From Haliclona indistincta (taxonomy: Eukaryota > Porifera > Demospongiae > Haplosclerida > Chalinidae): a stretch of 64,000 nucleotides of DNA. Location of the stretch: NCBI GenBank assembly GCA_964017065.1, contig OZ024785.1, forward strand, positions 4,254,588-4,318,587, written 5' to 3'. Below the pieces are notes generated by a model. The model was not told the origin of the DNA. It saw only the letters and a list, made by a program, of their open reading frames with translations, and ran no database searches. This document shows positions 10,967-22,618 of the stretch, piece by piece (position 1 is the first letter of the stretch; each line of letters opens with the position of its first letter). The translations under genes and the position numbers were made by a program.

Positions 10967-12393
10967 TCTAAATTATAGTAATATCCAGGCATGTGATGAC
11001 ATCATGGCAAGGCAGAATTGTGCGTTTACATAGAAGCATGAAATGTGAAGGACTAAACACGGTTTATCATGATGTTTATACACAGTAGCTTTTCTGATCA
11101 AATGTGGTTATTTCAACACAGTATAGTTTGCTCATTGTACACTTGTACACATGTATTTGTAGTTGCAGTAAATTAATCATAACTTTTGATCAGAATAAAT
11201 TATTATTCAAGATACTTCTTATAGGCTGAGATTTAGCTCTTGACTACAGTTCATTAGACTTAGATAAGAGAGGTCGGCAAAGGCAGATCTCACATCATTA
11301 CTATTATTCCAAGTTCATGCTTCATCGTAAACTTTTTTTGCTAACTACAAGTCATAAAATTCTCTTCTCTCTGACCGCAGAGTACAACTGTTTCCAACTC
11401 TAGAATTGATGATGATTCTGGTGTTGTTTTAAGGTCTATGGAAGTTACAACATCATTTACTACTTCGGAACCTGTGAGAGAGGTGAGTTATTAGTTTACT
11501 TTGTGCTAAGGTGGCGGATACAGGAATTATTTAAAATTATTCATAACAAAATGCAGGAATGCTTGGCAAAGATACGGATTTCCACTGGTTAGATAACATA
11601 TTGCGGTTTCAGTATTGTTGTTCTTCATAAAAGTACACGGATTTTATACACACTTTTATTATGATGCCTGGTGTTCGCAGTTTTTTTGCTTTAAGGTGTG
11701 CAGCCTGGTGTCTTTAGTGGTTCTACACATGCATGCTTTGAATAACGACGACTTCTTTCTCATGTTATGGTGGTACGTGGGCGGATAAGATCGTTCGGTT
11801 GACGGCCTAATAGAAGCTGAGGAATGGCAAATCCATGCTTATGACAATGACCAGGTGTATAAAAAACTCAGTAGCAAATAGCATCCCGATATAACTCTAT
11901 CTAAAACTGGGCCGTCACAAACCACTCGTTTTGGTTTGAAAAAATGAGCTGCGCGCATTGATTTTTACTTTCTCAATGTAAATAACGTCGGTTATGCCTG
12001 AGATGCTTAGTGCAATAACTGGCTTATAAAAATTATAATTACTGTAGTCCATCGTACGAGGCACAACTGGCATCCAGAACATGTTCGGTGTCGGTGGTTA
12101 CTAAAACCCGGGACGGGACGGGACTCAGGCGGGATGTCCCGTCCCGTCCCGCATACTAAAATGCGGGACGCATAAGGGTGGGGAGGGCGTGACTCGTACC
12201 TTTGCTCACGTGCTTGCTATTCGACGATGACGAACAGAGTCTTCGATCTCCAGAAATCTGTTTCTATATCTGTTTCCATTACAGAAGTTGTTGCAATTCT
12301 AACAAGGGCAAAGGAACAGGGACTGGAGCAAGATGGTGATACGATCATTACTAATCCTCCAAAGAAGCCAAAGGCTGGTGAACTGTACTAAGC

Positions 12394-12870
12394 TTGTTCC
12401 TGGCGACTGATGATTCTAATTTCAGTATCGATGGCTGTATAAATCATGGTGTGACCAAGCTTCCGAGAAAAGAACCATTGGTAAAGAAGTTCTATTTTGA
12501 TTTAGACACTCCAAATGGGCCATCCAAAGAATTTCAACAACATGGGTATCAACTCATAGGAGAAACTACCTTCACTCTGGTTCACTACCTAGGTGATCAA
12601 AGTGCAGCTGTTGACTTCTGCCACCGAAATTCTACCAAATCATCCTACCATAATTTTGTTCGCACTCTCCCATCCAAGATAGAGTTCAAAAAAGCAAGTG
12701 CTATTTATCATGCCAACATCGTGTACAAGAAAGAGGTGGGATCACTAGACTGCCCTCCTGAGAGTATACCCGTGACTATTCCTCGAGACATGAAGCAGCT
12801 GAGAAATATGCTGTACAAACAATTGCAGCAGTTTAGACTCTTACGTGATGACCTGTACAACATCCACTAA
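12394..12870 (+). CDS. Transposon ORF, unknown domain
   Basis: An open frame of 158 codons that starts only at a TTG, so it is more likely an internal exon (a plausible acceptor ttcag lies near 12420). A short upstream ATG frame at 12228-12391 (MTNRVFDLQK...) may be its first exon, with a lysine/proline-rich PPKKPKAG end. The protein has HYLGDQSAAVDFCHRN and a leucine/glutamine-rich C-terminus. I recognise no family. Its position inside an element with TIRs and target duplication makes it part of the transposon's coding region rather than a host gene. Confidence 0.45.
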   Translation: MFLATDDSNFSIDGCINHGVTKLPRKEPLVKKFYFDLDTPNGPSKEFQQHGYQLIGETTFTLVHYLGDQSAAVDFCHRNSTKSSYHNFVRTLPSKIEFKKASAIYHANIVYKKEVGSLDCPPESIPVTIPRDMKQLRNMLYKQLQQFRLLRDDLYNIH

Positions 12871-13146
12871 ATTGCCTATGATATCAGCGGTTTTACAAGA
12901 AGGATAACAACTTTTCCGGATCTCATCTGCGTATGCGGTCTCCAAGTAAGGGAATGCATGCATTTGCAAACTATGTGTTTAGCTAGTACAAATTGATGTG
13001 AGACTTTGTGTGAGCATGCAGCCGTAAGATTCATCTAACATTTCTATTGCATTCTATCTTCATTTCTTTTCCGTTAATTAATAGGGATTGCTAGATGAAG
13101 CTGATGACACTCTGCAGTTACTATCTTACGATACAACGTTCTCTTA

Positions 13147-13698
13147 GGTGATTTTTATGTATCACCACTTGTCTTCCGACACACTGTCTTTCGGGAGAAG
13201 CCTTGCATCCCAGTAATGTTCCTTCCGCATGAGAGAAAGTTCAAGGAAACACATCAGGATATGTTCAGAGAGTGCGCCAAACACATTCCGAGCCTTAAGA
13301 AGACCAGATGTCCACTTGTCACAGACAGAGAGCAGGCAATAGTTTCTGCTGTGAACAGTGGCGGATCCAGGGGTGGGCCAGGTAGGGCCTGGCCCACCCA
13401 AACTAGCCCAGCTAAAATTTTAAAGTTTTAACTATAGTGCAATACAAATACCGTTTGAGCAGAGTTCTCACTACTGACTAGCGCACTCGCTGCGCTGTGT
13501 AGCCTCCTAGCTATTACGAGCCAATGCGTGTATTATAGGCGTTCGCATTCCATTATTTACGCCCTTCATGAATATTAATTAGCTAAAATTTTTCTGCGGC
13601 GCTCTGCGCCGCACATTGGCCCACCCAATCTTATTTTCCTAGATCCGCCACTGGCTGTGAACTCTGAGCTTCCTGAGATTTCCTTAGTACACTGCTGA
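13147..13698 (+). pseudogene. DDE-type (Mutator-like) transposase fragment, interrupted by a MITE
   Basis: The frame reads GDFYVSPLVFRHTVF..., then FLPHERKFKETHQDMF..., then PLVTDREQAIVSAVNS. A 298-bp MITE (13356-13653) interrupts it, and the same frame resumes with ELPEISLVHC before a stop at 13696. A D-x-E-x-A-I block followed by P-x-x-x-L-x-x-C resembles the second acidic block of MULE-type DDE transposases. No complete catalytic triad can be assembled from what remains. Assignment to Mutator rather than hAT is tentative. Confidence 0.5.
13356..13653. mobile_element. hAT-type MITE nested in the transposase
   Basis: Ends CAGTGGCGGATCCAG (13356) and the imperfect complement ctagatccgccactg ending at 13653, with the 8-bp duplication gctgtgaa at 13348-13355 and 13654-13661. 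The terminal sequence and 8-bp duplication are characteristic of hAT elements. It contains no ORF of note. Confidence 0.85.
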
Positions 13699-14253
13699 AG
13701 CTAAATGACGTTATGTTCTTTTTTAAATCTCTTCACTCTCCAACTTTTGCTTTTGATATCCTTGACTATGTTAGTTTCTGTTCATCAAACACTCGTTCCT
13801 CCTCAAGTCACCAGCTCAAACACTCTAATTGTTCTTCTACACTTTCTTCTCACTCCCCTAGTTCCCGTAGTGCACTGTCATGGCTCAGTTTTATTTTTGT
13901 CATCACACAATTGTACAACATGTACAATTTCGGTTTTATTTCAGTGCATGTACCTTTTCCAATAATATACTATTGGGAAAATAACTCACAATAATAATAA
14001 TTATTACCCGGAAATAAATGACATGCAGCAATGCAACATTAATTTCAGTACAATGATGCAGACATCACTGCACCTGTAGATAAATGCCTGCAACATAGAG
14101 GCCTTTCACGACAGCGACTAGGTACTAGGCTAGACTATATACAGTAATAATGAAAGATTTTTATTTTCGTCCCGCATTTTAGTATGCGGGACGGGACGGG
14201 ACATCCCGCCTGAGTCCCGTCCCGTCCCGGGTTTTAGTAACCACCTCGGTGTC

Positions 14254-14994
14254 TACCCAACAATGGCTGCAGTGCGTCTGAAACAGCCACTGCTGATCGT
14301 GGGACGAACTAGGGCGCTTGTAGGCATGAACTACATCGATGTGACTGCAGTACAGGAGATGACATACTATAATAAGCCCACCCCAATAATTATTTTCGCA
14401 AAATTAAAGGCCTATTTTGTCAAAACTTTCGTGAATAAAATATTCGTGAAATTTGCAAAAAATTTTCTTTCGCAAAAACTTTCCGCTTTACAGTATGTTG
14501 ATTCTTGCAGGTTAATGGAGAGAGTCCTGTAAGCTGAGAGTGATTTAGACATGAAGTGAGATCATATGAAGTGAAGATTACTGTATTTTTTTCAAAAACA
14601 TCATTATTATTATTTGTGTGTTTATACATTTAAAATAGCACTGTTATGATCTCTCTAAAGTGATAAAAATTCTATGGGTTACGAAGTTTGCTTCAAAAGT
14701 TAAATTATTCGGTAGCTAATTGTAATCATCAGGGTATACATAATAATTATGGAAAGTTGCTGCACTGCATGTACAAGTACGCAGCTAGATGTTATGATCA
14801 CAGCAACGAATCTGTACTTGTGTATGTTGCCAAAAATGTCAACAAAGAGCAAGTTTGTCAAAACTAATAAAAAAATACTTTGCACAAATAAAAATTATAA
14901 TAGGAACTCTGACATAGTCATCATTGTTCATGATTTTCTCAATCAAAAATAGCATTCAGCAACTGTACTAGTTGTTATGCACATTTTGTATTCA
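14254..14994. other. Duplicated intergenic sequence, no gene seen
   Basis: Homologous to 60509-61190. It contains a segment with repeated ttcgcaaaa / ttgcaaaa / ttcgtgaa words at about 14395-14485, probably an old AT-rich MITE. Short ORFs are not kept intact between the copies. Confidence 0.55.
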
Positions 14995-15215
14995 AAATTT
15001 TCATAGTCATCCTTATAGCCATGTTATTTTCTTCATGAACAATATCAGTGATATTCTCATATTCAGGAAAAATTTCATGACCATAGATTGTAGTTGAATT
15101 CTTGCCAACCACTCCTATTCAAGGTAGTGGATCCTCTGTAGTGCGTGCATGACTATCTGGTAAGCAGGATTATCACTGACTGGTATCTTCAAGTAGAGCT
15201 CTAGCTCATATTCTC
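14995..15215 (-). pseudogene. Degenerate tyrosine-motif tail exon
   Basis: On the minus strand this resembles the tail exons of 15502-17184 and 54846-56240: a degraded GGAG..AGAGCTC..ACTTGAAGAT..CCAGTCAGTGATAATCC segment (15118-15212), then remnants encoding EYENI-like and DDYENF-like peptides (15000-15070). Frameshifts and stops make it non-coding. A matching relic lies at 61190-61480. Confidence 0.6.
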
Positions 15216-15501
15216 CATTTAATTAAAAAAAATTGACATTGTGTTCAAATGAGTATAGGAGTGGTTTGATGTAAATTGCACAACTATGCATTGTACATCC
15301 TGTTAAAATACCATTGTGATTACAGCATCATTGGATTCAATGTAAAACTGTAGTATGTGTATACTATGCATTGCAGTTATGCAAGCCTTTTGTTGTGTCA
15401 ACTGATCATAAAAGAAAATAATTATTATGATAGGCGTGAAAATATGAAGTGTGCTGTAACTGATACTGATACATATTGTCGTGTATTATTTTGCACTGGA
15501 G

Positions 15502-17184
15502 CTACACAGTCACATTCTCATAGTCATGCTCTTCCTGTGTAATGTTATCATATTGATGAGTGAGACCATCATTACTGGTCTGCTGCTGAGTCCTCTGCAG
15601 TGTAGTGACCATCTGGTAAGTAGGATTATCACTGACAGGTACCACATCCTCAAGTGGAGCTCTAGCTGCTCCTGTTACCGCTGTAACCAATGCTGTCATC
15701 AGCTGCAAAGAGAATAATGGCTTACTTTGTTGTTTTTTTCTGTGCAGATAGCCACCAATTATCACAGCCACTAACACTATGATAGTTGACACAGTAGCCA
15801 CATTTAGAGTAACCGAAGCTGCTATTATAGTTATGGCTGAAATAATTATTGTGATAAACAAGGATTTTTGAAACATCTGTTTACATCACCTGCTGAATCA
15901 GTTATTATCATTGATGGTTCCAAAGGTGATGCTATAAATAGCTCAGTTACATAAACTATACACTTTACCTTAATAACAATTTACCTGTACCATTGAACAA
16001 GAGTAAACTGTGCATGCAATAGCATCATCACCTGTTATAACTATTGAAGGAATCATTGTTGATGTCCTGGTTGCATAAACAGCTATAGAGATGCAAAAAT
16101 AAATAAATAAATTTTCATTTCAATTTAACCACTGGCAATGCTTGTCTGAGAAAGATGTGTTGTGGTTGTGGCTGTCATAACTGAAGTCATTCTTGATATG
16201 CTCATTGGACCAGATGATGATGATACTGTAGAAAAACAACACAATCAGCTAGACACTACAAAATATTGACTCTGCCCACCACACAGGTACAGTTATCAAA
16301 ATTGTGACACAGGCATGTGCTTGAAGCATATATGTAGGTAACTGAATCATCAATAATACATATGAAAGCAAATAGTGGTACACAAATTAATAATTTTGCT
16401 CCAATCACCTTGATTATCATATGAAATCATGAAGGCAATAGTCGTTTTAGGTTGATCATCGGTCTTATAGATTGGGATCACAGTGACAGTAAAGTTACTG
16501 TTTGGATCAGGATCGTCAATGGAGAATGTGTAATTTAGCATGGTAGTATTCTCCAATTCTAGAATTTCATTCTCTTCGCTGGTGATGTTGGTGATGGTGA
16601 CATTGTAGCCCAGGATGGGTACCCCCTCCAGAGTGAAGGGAGGACTCCAGGAGATGAGGACAGTAGTGGAGTTGGTGGACACCACATTGAGGTTACTAAC
16701 TGGTCCTGTGTGTTGTAAACACTAACATGGTGGTATAATGTGGGTTCAGTACATACCTGGTTCAAACACAAGGAGAACAACTGGGTCACTTTTCATTATA
16801 GATAATGGAGATAGAAAGTAGGCCACACAAGTGATGTTGGATCCATTGTTATCAGCTGATCCAAATGCTAACAATGTTCTTGTGCGGAGATTCTGTGTTG
16901 CATTCAATAGTGTTAGTGGTACAGCATCATCATTGAACCCTCTACTACTGAGATGATCATCAACAGGTACTCCATTGACCTCCCATTCAATTTCTCCTGC
17001 AACAGCATTACATGTGAAGTTTGCTGTTCCATTGACTGCAATATTCACAGGCTTTGGAAAAGCAATAATACCTGCATTTAATAAAACATCAATAATTTAT
17101 AAAAATTAGTAATTTACTTGCTTGTTGAGCAACTATTGAGTCTACGGTAAGCACGCAGAAAAGAACCAAGAGCACTCGTACCAT
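15502..17184 (-). CDS. Ig-FN3 receptor with tyrosine-motif tail
   Basis: Seven exons, 368 residues: signal peptide 17184-17118 (MVRVLLVLFCVLT), Ig 17071-16757, FN3 16705-16409, stalk 16225-16130 and 16082-16032, TM 15836-15726, tail 15671-15502. All junctions are GT-AG in phase 1. The TM exon (residues about 276-312) uses the acceptor ttatttcag; the ATG just upstream of it (15876) is intronic. The tail has DNPTYQMV (NPxY type, PTB-like), HQYDNI and HDYENV (YxN, Grb2-SH2-like). The FN3 N-terminal half is the shared core; its C-terminus is divergent (VIPIYKTDDQPK). It faces 17255-19416 across only 70 bp. Gene 61760-63425 is its copy. Likely a signalling receptor; ligand unknown. Confidence 0.88.
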
Positions 17185-17254
17185 ACCTCTCTTGGAATTT
17201 AAATAGGCGGGGTCTCAACACTGCACTGGGACCGCCGTTAACTACGACCTTGAT
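17185..17254. promoter_or_regulatory. 70-bp shared divergent promoter
   Basis: Only 70 bases separate the two start codons of genes transcribed in opposite directions. The interval contains tttaaatag, a possible TATA-like element, and the GC-rich motifs ggcggggtc and gaccgccg. The copy at 63426-63495 is almost identical. Any 5' UTRs must be very short or overlap. No experimental start site is known from the sequence. Confidence 0.6.
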
Positions 17255-19416
17255 ATGGACCTTTTGCTGTTTTTCTTTTCTTTCACCTACTTGGCGCTAT
17301 CATTTGCCCAGCAAGCGAGTGAGTTGTCTGTAGTAGCAACCGTATATTTGTACTTTTGATACGCTATACGTAAAAGTAGAAAGCCATGCAACGTCTGCTG
17401 CTGTTCATAGTATTTCTAGTCATGCAATGTGTATTCTCTGCTGTTAGCGTATATATTGCTGTTTTATTATTATAATTATGCAGGTATTATTGTTTTTCCA
17501 AAGCCTGTGAATATTGCAGTCAATGGAACAGCAAACTTTACGTGCACTGCTGTTGCCGATGAAATTGAATGGGAGGTCAATGGTCAACCTGTTGATGCTA
17601 ATCTTAGGAGTAGAGGGTTCAATGATGATGCTGTACCACCAACACTACTGAATGCAACACAGAATCTCCGCACAAGAACAATGTCAGTGAATGGATCTGC
17701 TGATAACAATGGATCCAACATCACTTGTGTAGTATACTTTTTAAATCCATTTTCTTCTATGGAAAGTGATCCAGTTGTTCTCCTTGTGTTTGAACCAGGT
17801 ATGTACTGAACCCATACTATACCACCATGTTAGTTTTTACTACACACAGGACCAGTTAGTAACCTCACTGTAGCCTCCATCAACTCCACTACTGTCCTCA
17901 TCTCCTGGAGTCCTCCCTTCACTCTGGAGGGGGTACCCATCCTGGGCTACAATGTCACCATCACCAACACCACCAGTGAAGAGAATGAGACAATGTCAGT
18001 AGAGGGGGACACTACCATGCTGTACTACTCCATTGACCATCCTGATCCTGACAACAACTTCACTGTCACTGTAGTACCTATCAATGGAGCTGGACCAGGA
18101 GAGAGTGCAGACATCATCTTTGTCTTTTTAGATCAAAGTGAGTCCTGTTTACATGTACTACTCTGCATGAGCATGTTAATGAGTTGTTATGCAAGCACGT
18201 AAATCGTTTTCTAAACTTTCCTCTCTCGTTCTAATATCTAGTGCAGATAGTAAAATGCTCTCTGTACTATTGTATGTCACACAGACTCAATAATCTCAAG
18301 CTCTGCTATATCATCATACTATCCGAGTTTAAATCCACCATCACTAGCAGTGGGCATAACTTCTACTCACACGCCTAGAATACAGCTAACACAGACAACA
18401 AGTAAGGCATCACATAGATGCTGCTATAATTATTGTATTACTTCATTGTTGGCAGGTGAACACCTAGTCCTAACAACAACTGCAGCTTCACATACAATAA
18501 CACCACATTCATCTGGTAAGCTAGACAGTATTTTTATTTAGTACCAAGAGTTGGTATCTTCATGATATTTTGATAAGCTTATACTTTTTACTCCAGTTAT
18601 AATACCAATTGTGGTCTCTGCTAGTATTGTTACCATGGTTACTATTGTGAGTGCTGTGATTGTTACTATAACTTGCTATCTACTGACAAGAAGGCACAAA
18701 CTGAGTGAGTCACTCACTCGCTTTTCTGGCAAAACAGTAGTGTGTATATTACTCTACAGGAGCGGCTAAATTCCCACCACAGGATGTGATAGCAGTGAGT
18801 GGTAATCCTGCTTATGAGCAGGTCACACTGAAGAGTATTGCAGTGCAAGAGAACAGTGCATACTCCATAGTACACACTCCAGTAGAAGATTCTTCACAAC
18901 ACAATGATGTACCTCTGTGCATGTATGCTAATTCTGCTTATGGGCAGAGAGTCACACAACATAACAGTACATATTATTCTGAAACAGCGCACACCGAATC
19001 AGTAGTAGTAGCTCAGTATGAGAACATTGCAATAAGAGATGGAAAAAGAAGACATGACAAGCTCTGTGAGTATTACCTTAGCTTGTGTGTTAGTGTAGTT
19101 GATAAGTGTCTATCTATAGCAGCAGCTACCTCCTCCTCACAACAGGATGTGGTACCAGTGAGTGCTAATCTTGCATATGGTGGTATTGTTTTGCAAGAAA
19201 ATAGTGCAGTTGCAGAGTATGAGAATATTGATCGGAAAACTATGCCCAGTGAGTCTCTCATCTTGTCAGTGTGTGGGTAACCATTGTGTATTTACAGGAG
19301 AAGCTAGTAGTCTACCACAGAGTGAAGTACCATTGAGTGATAATTCAGCTTATGGACAGGTCACTATAGTACAACAAACACTATCAACAGCACAGTATGA
19401 GAACATTACAAAATAG
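17255..19416 (+). CDS. Ig-FN3 receptor with repeated tyrosine-motif tail
   Basis: Nine exons, 501 residues: signal peptide 17255-17318 (MDLLLFFFSFTYLAL), Ig 17484-17798, FN3 17850-18137, stalk 18285-18401 and 18456-18515, TM 18597-18704 (residues about 282-317), tail 18760-19065, 19120-19248 and 19298-19416. All introns are phase 1. The tail repeats one theme: DV-P-S-N-PAY-xxV followed by QYENI. Visible tyrosine sites include NPAYEQV, NSAYSIV, AQYENI, NLAYGGI, AEYENI, NSAYGQV and a last AQYENI just before the stop. Such sites suit PTB and SH2 adaptors; no kinase or Death domain is present. It shares its promoter region with 15502-17184. Genes 63496- and 45664-47785 are relatives. Confidence 0.9.
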
Positions 19417-19741
19417 TGATAATAATTATTGGTAATAACAATTTTTAAAATAAAAAATTATATATAAAGCAGCATCACTTCATATATCTATGCTCCAACA
19501 TTCACAATCATATCATGTGTAACATAAACTTTGACCGCCTATAACTGCATTTTTATCATTAACCTTTTTCACACAATTTTTATGACAAACCTACAGTACA
19601 AAGGCTGTTACATTTACTACAATCAGGTATATAAAACAGCGATAAAAATGTATAATAATTTCTAAGTTGTAAAACAAATGAAAAGTATTAATGCAGCAAG
19701 CTTGTAGAAAGCTATGAGCAGTGAATGTGCTGGACATTAGT

Positions 19742-19893
19742 CTAATAATTCTTGATGACTTTTACCATGTGAAGGGACAGGATGCTGTAATAACCACTTC
19801 CTGAACAGCTCCAACAGAGAATGGTCACTAACACACTCAACTTAGCTGGACTAGCTCCTATCTGCTGTCCAAGCAGTCTCCACTTGTGAGCTT
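19742..19893 (-). pseudogene. Death-domain exon relic
   Basis: The minus strand reads HKWRLLGQQIGASPAKL, nearly identical to the Death domain start at 24642-24877. A deletion then removes the DQIASECG region and shifts frame; the end (ITASCPFTW equivalent) is present only in another frame. No flanking exons are recognisable, so this is an isolated broken exon lying opposite in strand to the preceding gene. Confidence 0.75.
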
Positions 19894-20169
19894 TTGATAA
19901 AAAATCTGAGCAATGTCTTAAAATCAATCGTGATATGATGGCGCTACCATTACTAAACTCCAGATCAGTATCCACTAAAAGTCAGCCTAGGCGGCTTACA
20001 CCATACACCCCGATAACATTATGAAAGAACTTCCCTATAGGCTGGGCAAGGCTCTATGTATGTGAATAGTCTAAATAGGAAATCTCTGATCACAGCCAAA
20101 AGTACTACGGTAACGTAATATTGCTCTGATGAACAACTGCAGATTCCCTTAGTGATTTGATTAATTTCT

Positions 20170-21784
20170 AGTACATGTACAGCAGCTCAAAGAGCAAGTA
20201 AGTGCAATACTATCAGCATCACATATAACTATACACAAGTAGATATCACTATTCCTCCACTGGCTGTTAATGTCTCAATTAATGAAGTGGCTGTATTTAA
20301 CTGCACTGCTGTTGCTAATAGTTTTGTCTGGAGAAATAATATAATAGAAATTGATGAAGAAATGGGAACTATCTTGACGCCTGTACTAGTAGACGAAATG
20401 GAAGGTATTCGTAAATCAACTGTGAGAGTATCAGTGTCTTCTACTGACAATGCTGCAAATAATTATTACTTGCTTCGCTATCAGTTTAACAGCACTATCA
20501 ATGGATGAAAGTGATCCAGTACTACTACTGGTACAAGGTATACTACTACTAGTCTACTAAAACAAAATCTAAATTGCAAAATCGCAATACTGGACATGCA
20601 TGCATGTTCAGGTCTGTTAGAGTCAGTCAATGACCTCACTGTGGTCTCCATCAACTCCACTACTGTCCTCATCTCCTGGAGTCCTCCCTTCACTCTGGAG
20701 GGGGTACCCATCCTGGGCTACAATGTCACCATCACCAACTCCATCAGTGGAGAGAATGAAACAATGTCAGTAGAGGGAGACACTACCATGCTGTACTACT
20801 CCATTGACCATCCTGATCCTGACAACAACTCCACTGTCACTATGGTGCTCTCATAGATTATAATACTACGCTACGTAGGGTGCACAAGATGTCTCATGGT
20901 GCTCCTAAATACAAGTTTCCATGCATGATCCTTTGTAGAGTATGAAGTCGATTTTAGTTCATAATGTCTCGACTTTTGTGTTTTACTTTCACTGATGTCC
21001 AAGCTAGCTAGTAGTCTGGAAAATACTAACCCATCAGTGATTGATCATGCACACTGTAACAGCACTTTCAAGATTTGCATGCTGTTTTAATTTATGCTTA
21101 TGCGCTGTTTTGAATTTTGATACTGTTTAGACCAAATAATTATTTGAGTTGAAATTTTCATATTTTTTAGCTACAGGTGTATTACCACCAATGGGACCTG
21201 TTGTTCCTACTGATATTCCATCTGGTAAATCAGTGTTCACTTGATGGTACTATACATCTTGACTATCTCTTATAGAACTTGGTGTTCTTCTGTTGGTGTT
21301 GGGGCTGGTGTTATGTGTAGTTGCTATATCTGTATGAGAAGGCGGAAAAGCTATGAAATAGGGTTATCTCCAAGCAGTGGTGAGCAAAACTACAAGGTTT
21401 TTTGAGCTAATATTGAATATTTCCCTAGGTATTTCAAAAATTTCATCCCAGGTAATATTGAACAACCTTCATTCATGTACACAATAAACTGTAATGTGCT
21501 TCACTATAGACTAAAATAATGCTGCTGCTAGTAATTCAAATTTGGTACATGATAAATTATAAACATTATTGTTGTGTATAGACTGACGAAAATAAAGGAA
21601 CACTCACTGATTCAAGCATTGCTACTAATCACAGTAAAGGTTTAGGGAAATTGTAGCACTAAAATGGTATTCTACACTCAATGATTGTACAGATTCTGTT
21701 CAGGCTGCCAATACTACTGGTCTCCTTGATGTCTCAAGTGATAAAGAATTAAGCTTGGAAAGGGACACTAGTGACACTAGTTGA
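20170..21784 (+). pseudogene. Broken Ig-FN3 receptor related to 41228-45295
   Basis: Pieces in order: end of a signal-peptide exon near 20171-20200, Ig exon 20243-20537, FN3 exon from 20612, stalk exon 21171-21224, a truncated TM segment near 21275-21360 and tail exons to 21784. Defects are clear. The Ig exon has a 4-base insertion just before its second cysteine (about 20458-20468, gcaaataattattacttgc), giving a stop at 20506. The FN3 exon breaks off after NNSTVTMVLS with a stop at 20854. The TM segment lacks most of its hydrophobic helix and is frameshifted. Stalk and tail pieces match 43110-43196 and following exons of the gene at 41228. Confidence 0.8.
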
Positions 21785-22039
21785 TGAAAAAGTGTGTGTG
21801 GTTTCACTACCTTACCTTGCACTAGCTAGATGCATTGGCAAGAAGCTTGGAAATGATCTTAGACAGGACAGCTTGACTTTAACGAAAACAATGCACTATT
21901 ATTTTTCATTAATTTGGCTGTGTGTATGACTCACACGCACACACACTGTAAATTTTGTATCATTGTGTTCTCATACCATAATGCTGATGGTGGTACAGAT
22001 ATATAGGATCGACTTACACAAGATTTGTAGAATTGATCA

Positions 22040-22178
22040 CTGCTGATACCGGTACCTTATCTTGTACTGGTGGTGGTGATACAGTGTCTACTATGGTGTA
22101 TACGCTGTTCTTCAGTGTGACTTCAGCTCATAAGCAGGACTCCATTCACCAGTATCACGTCCTGTGGTGGAACTTTAT
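22040..22178 (-). pseudogene. Fragment of tyrosine-motif tail exon
   Basis: The minus strand matches the tail exon 18760-19065: the complement of ccaccacaggacgtgat, then degraded GAGC-TCACACTGAAG and a GTATACACCATAGTAGAC segment. Frame is lost. It is one of several isolated copies of this exon between genes. Confidence 0.6.
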
Positions 22179-22618
22179 CCAAAGAATACAAAGACAGACA
22201 GTCATCTCAAGAGCTCCACCTTAACATTTCCAGCAGTTGTAAAGAAGCCAATGATGAGGTGGACTTGTCTCTTGTATTAACATTTCAACAATAGACATAC
22301 ATTTAGGAATACTATTAATTTTATCAACAGACCAACGGAGCCACTAGCTGCATGCTCTCTCAGGGTTTCTGCTACTACACTAACTGTGGTACTGTATTTC
22401 TGTTCAGAGTGCTGCTTTGAGATACACTATATAGTATCACTATAATTTTATTATGTGGTGCAGACATGTATGCGGTAACTACATGGTTCCAAAGCTAACT
22501 GCTATATATTCTGTTTCGTTCTACTATTCTATGCTGAACTTAGAAAAGTTAATACATTGTTATAAACACGTAAAAGTATTCACAATTTATACGGAGTCTG
22601 TCTGGAGTCTGTGTAGCA

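Larger units (their letters stand above)
9650..11494 (+). pseudogene. Tandem duplicate of the last two receptor tail exons
   Basis: A second copy of tail exon 8 lies at 9650-9739 and of tail exon 9 at 11381-11482 (followed by GTGAGTTATTAG). They duplicate 7947-8049 and 8577-8678 with their flanking introns. The exon-8 copy has lost its donor (gatgtaatgag instead of gatgtagtgag) and its start differs. The exon-9 copy keeps an open frame with the DDSG motif. The intervening intron carries the Crypton-like insertion (about 9945-10966). These exons are probably unused. Confidence 0.65.
12093..14245. mobile_element. 2.15-kb DNA transposon with long TIRs and 8-bp target duplication
   Basis: Inverted ends ggtggttactaaaacccggg (12093) and its complement ending at 14245 extend through gggacgggac-rich sequence for about 80 bases, with an internal hairpin around gtcccgcat. 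The direct duplication tcggtgtc is at 12085-12092 and 14246-14253. The uninterrupted sequence exists at about 60508 (ttcggtgtctgcccaac), confirming the insertion. It contains two protein remnants (12394-12870 and 13147-13698) and a younger nested MITE (13356-13653). Eight-base duplications occur in hAT and some Mutator-like elements; the protein hints at a DDE transposase. Confidence 0.85.

Noticed and set aside
17386..17450. Alternative signal-peptide exon beginning MQRLLLFIVFLVMQ
   Set aside because: Hydrophobic and conserved in the copy at 63628, but no in-phase donor leads into the Ig exon with confidence; left as intronic.
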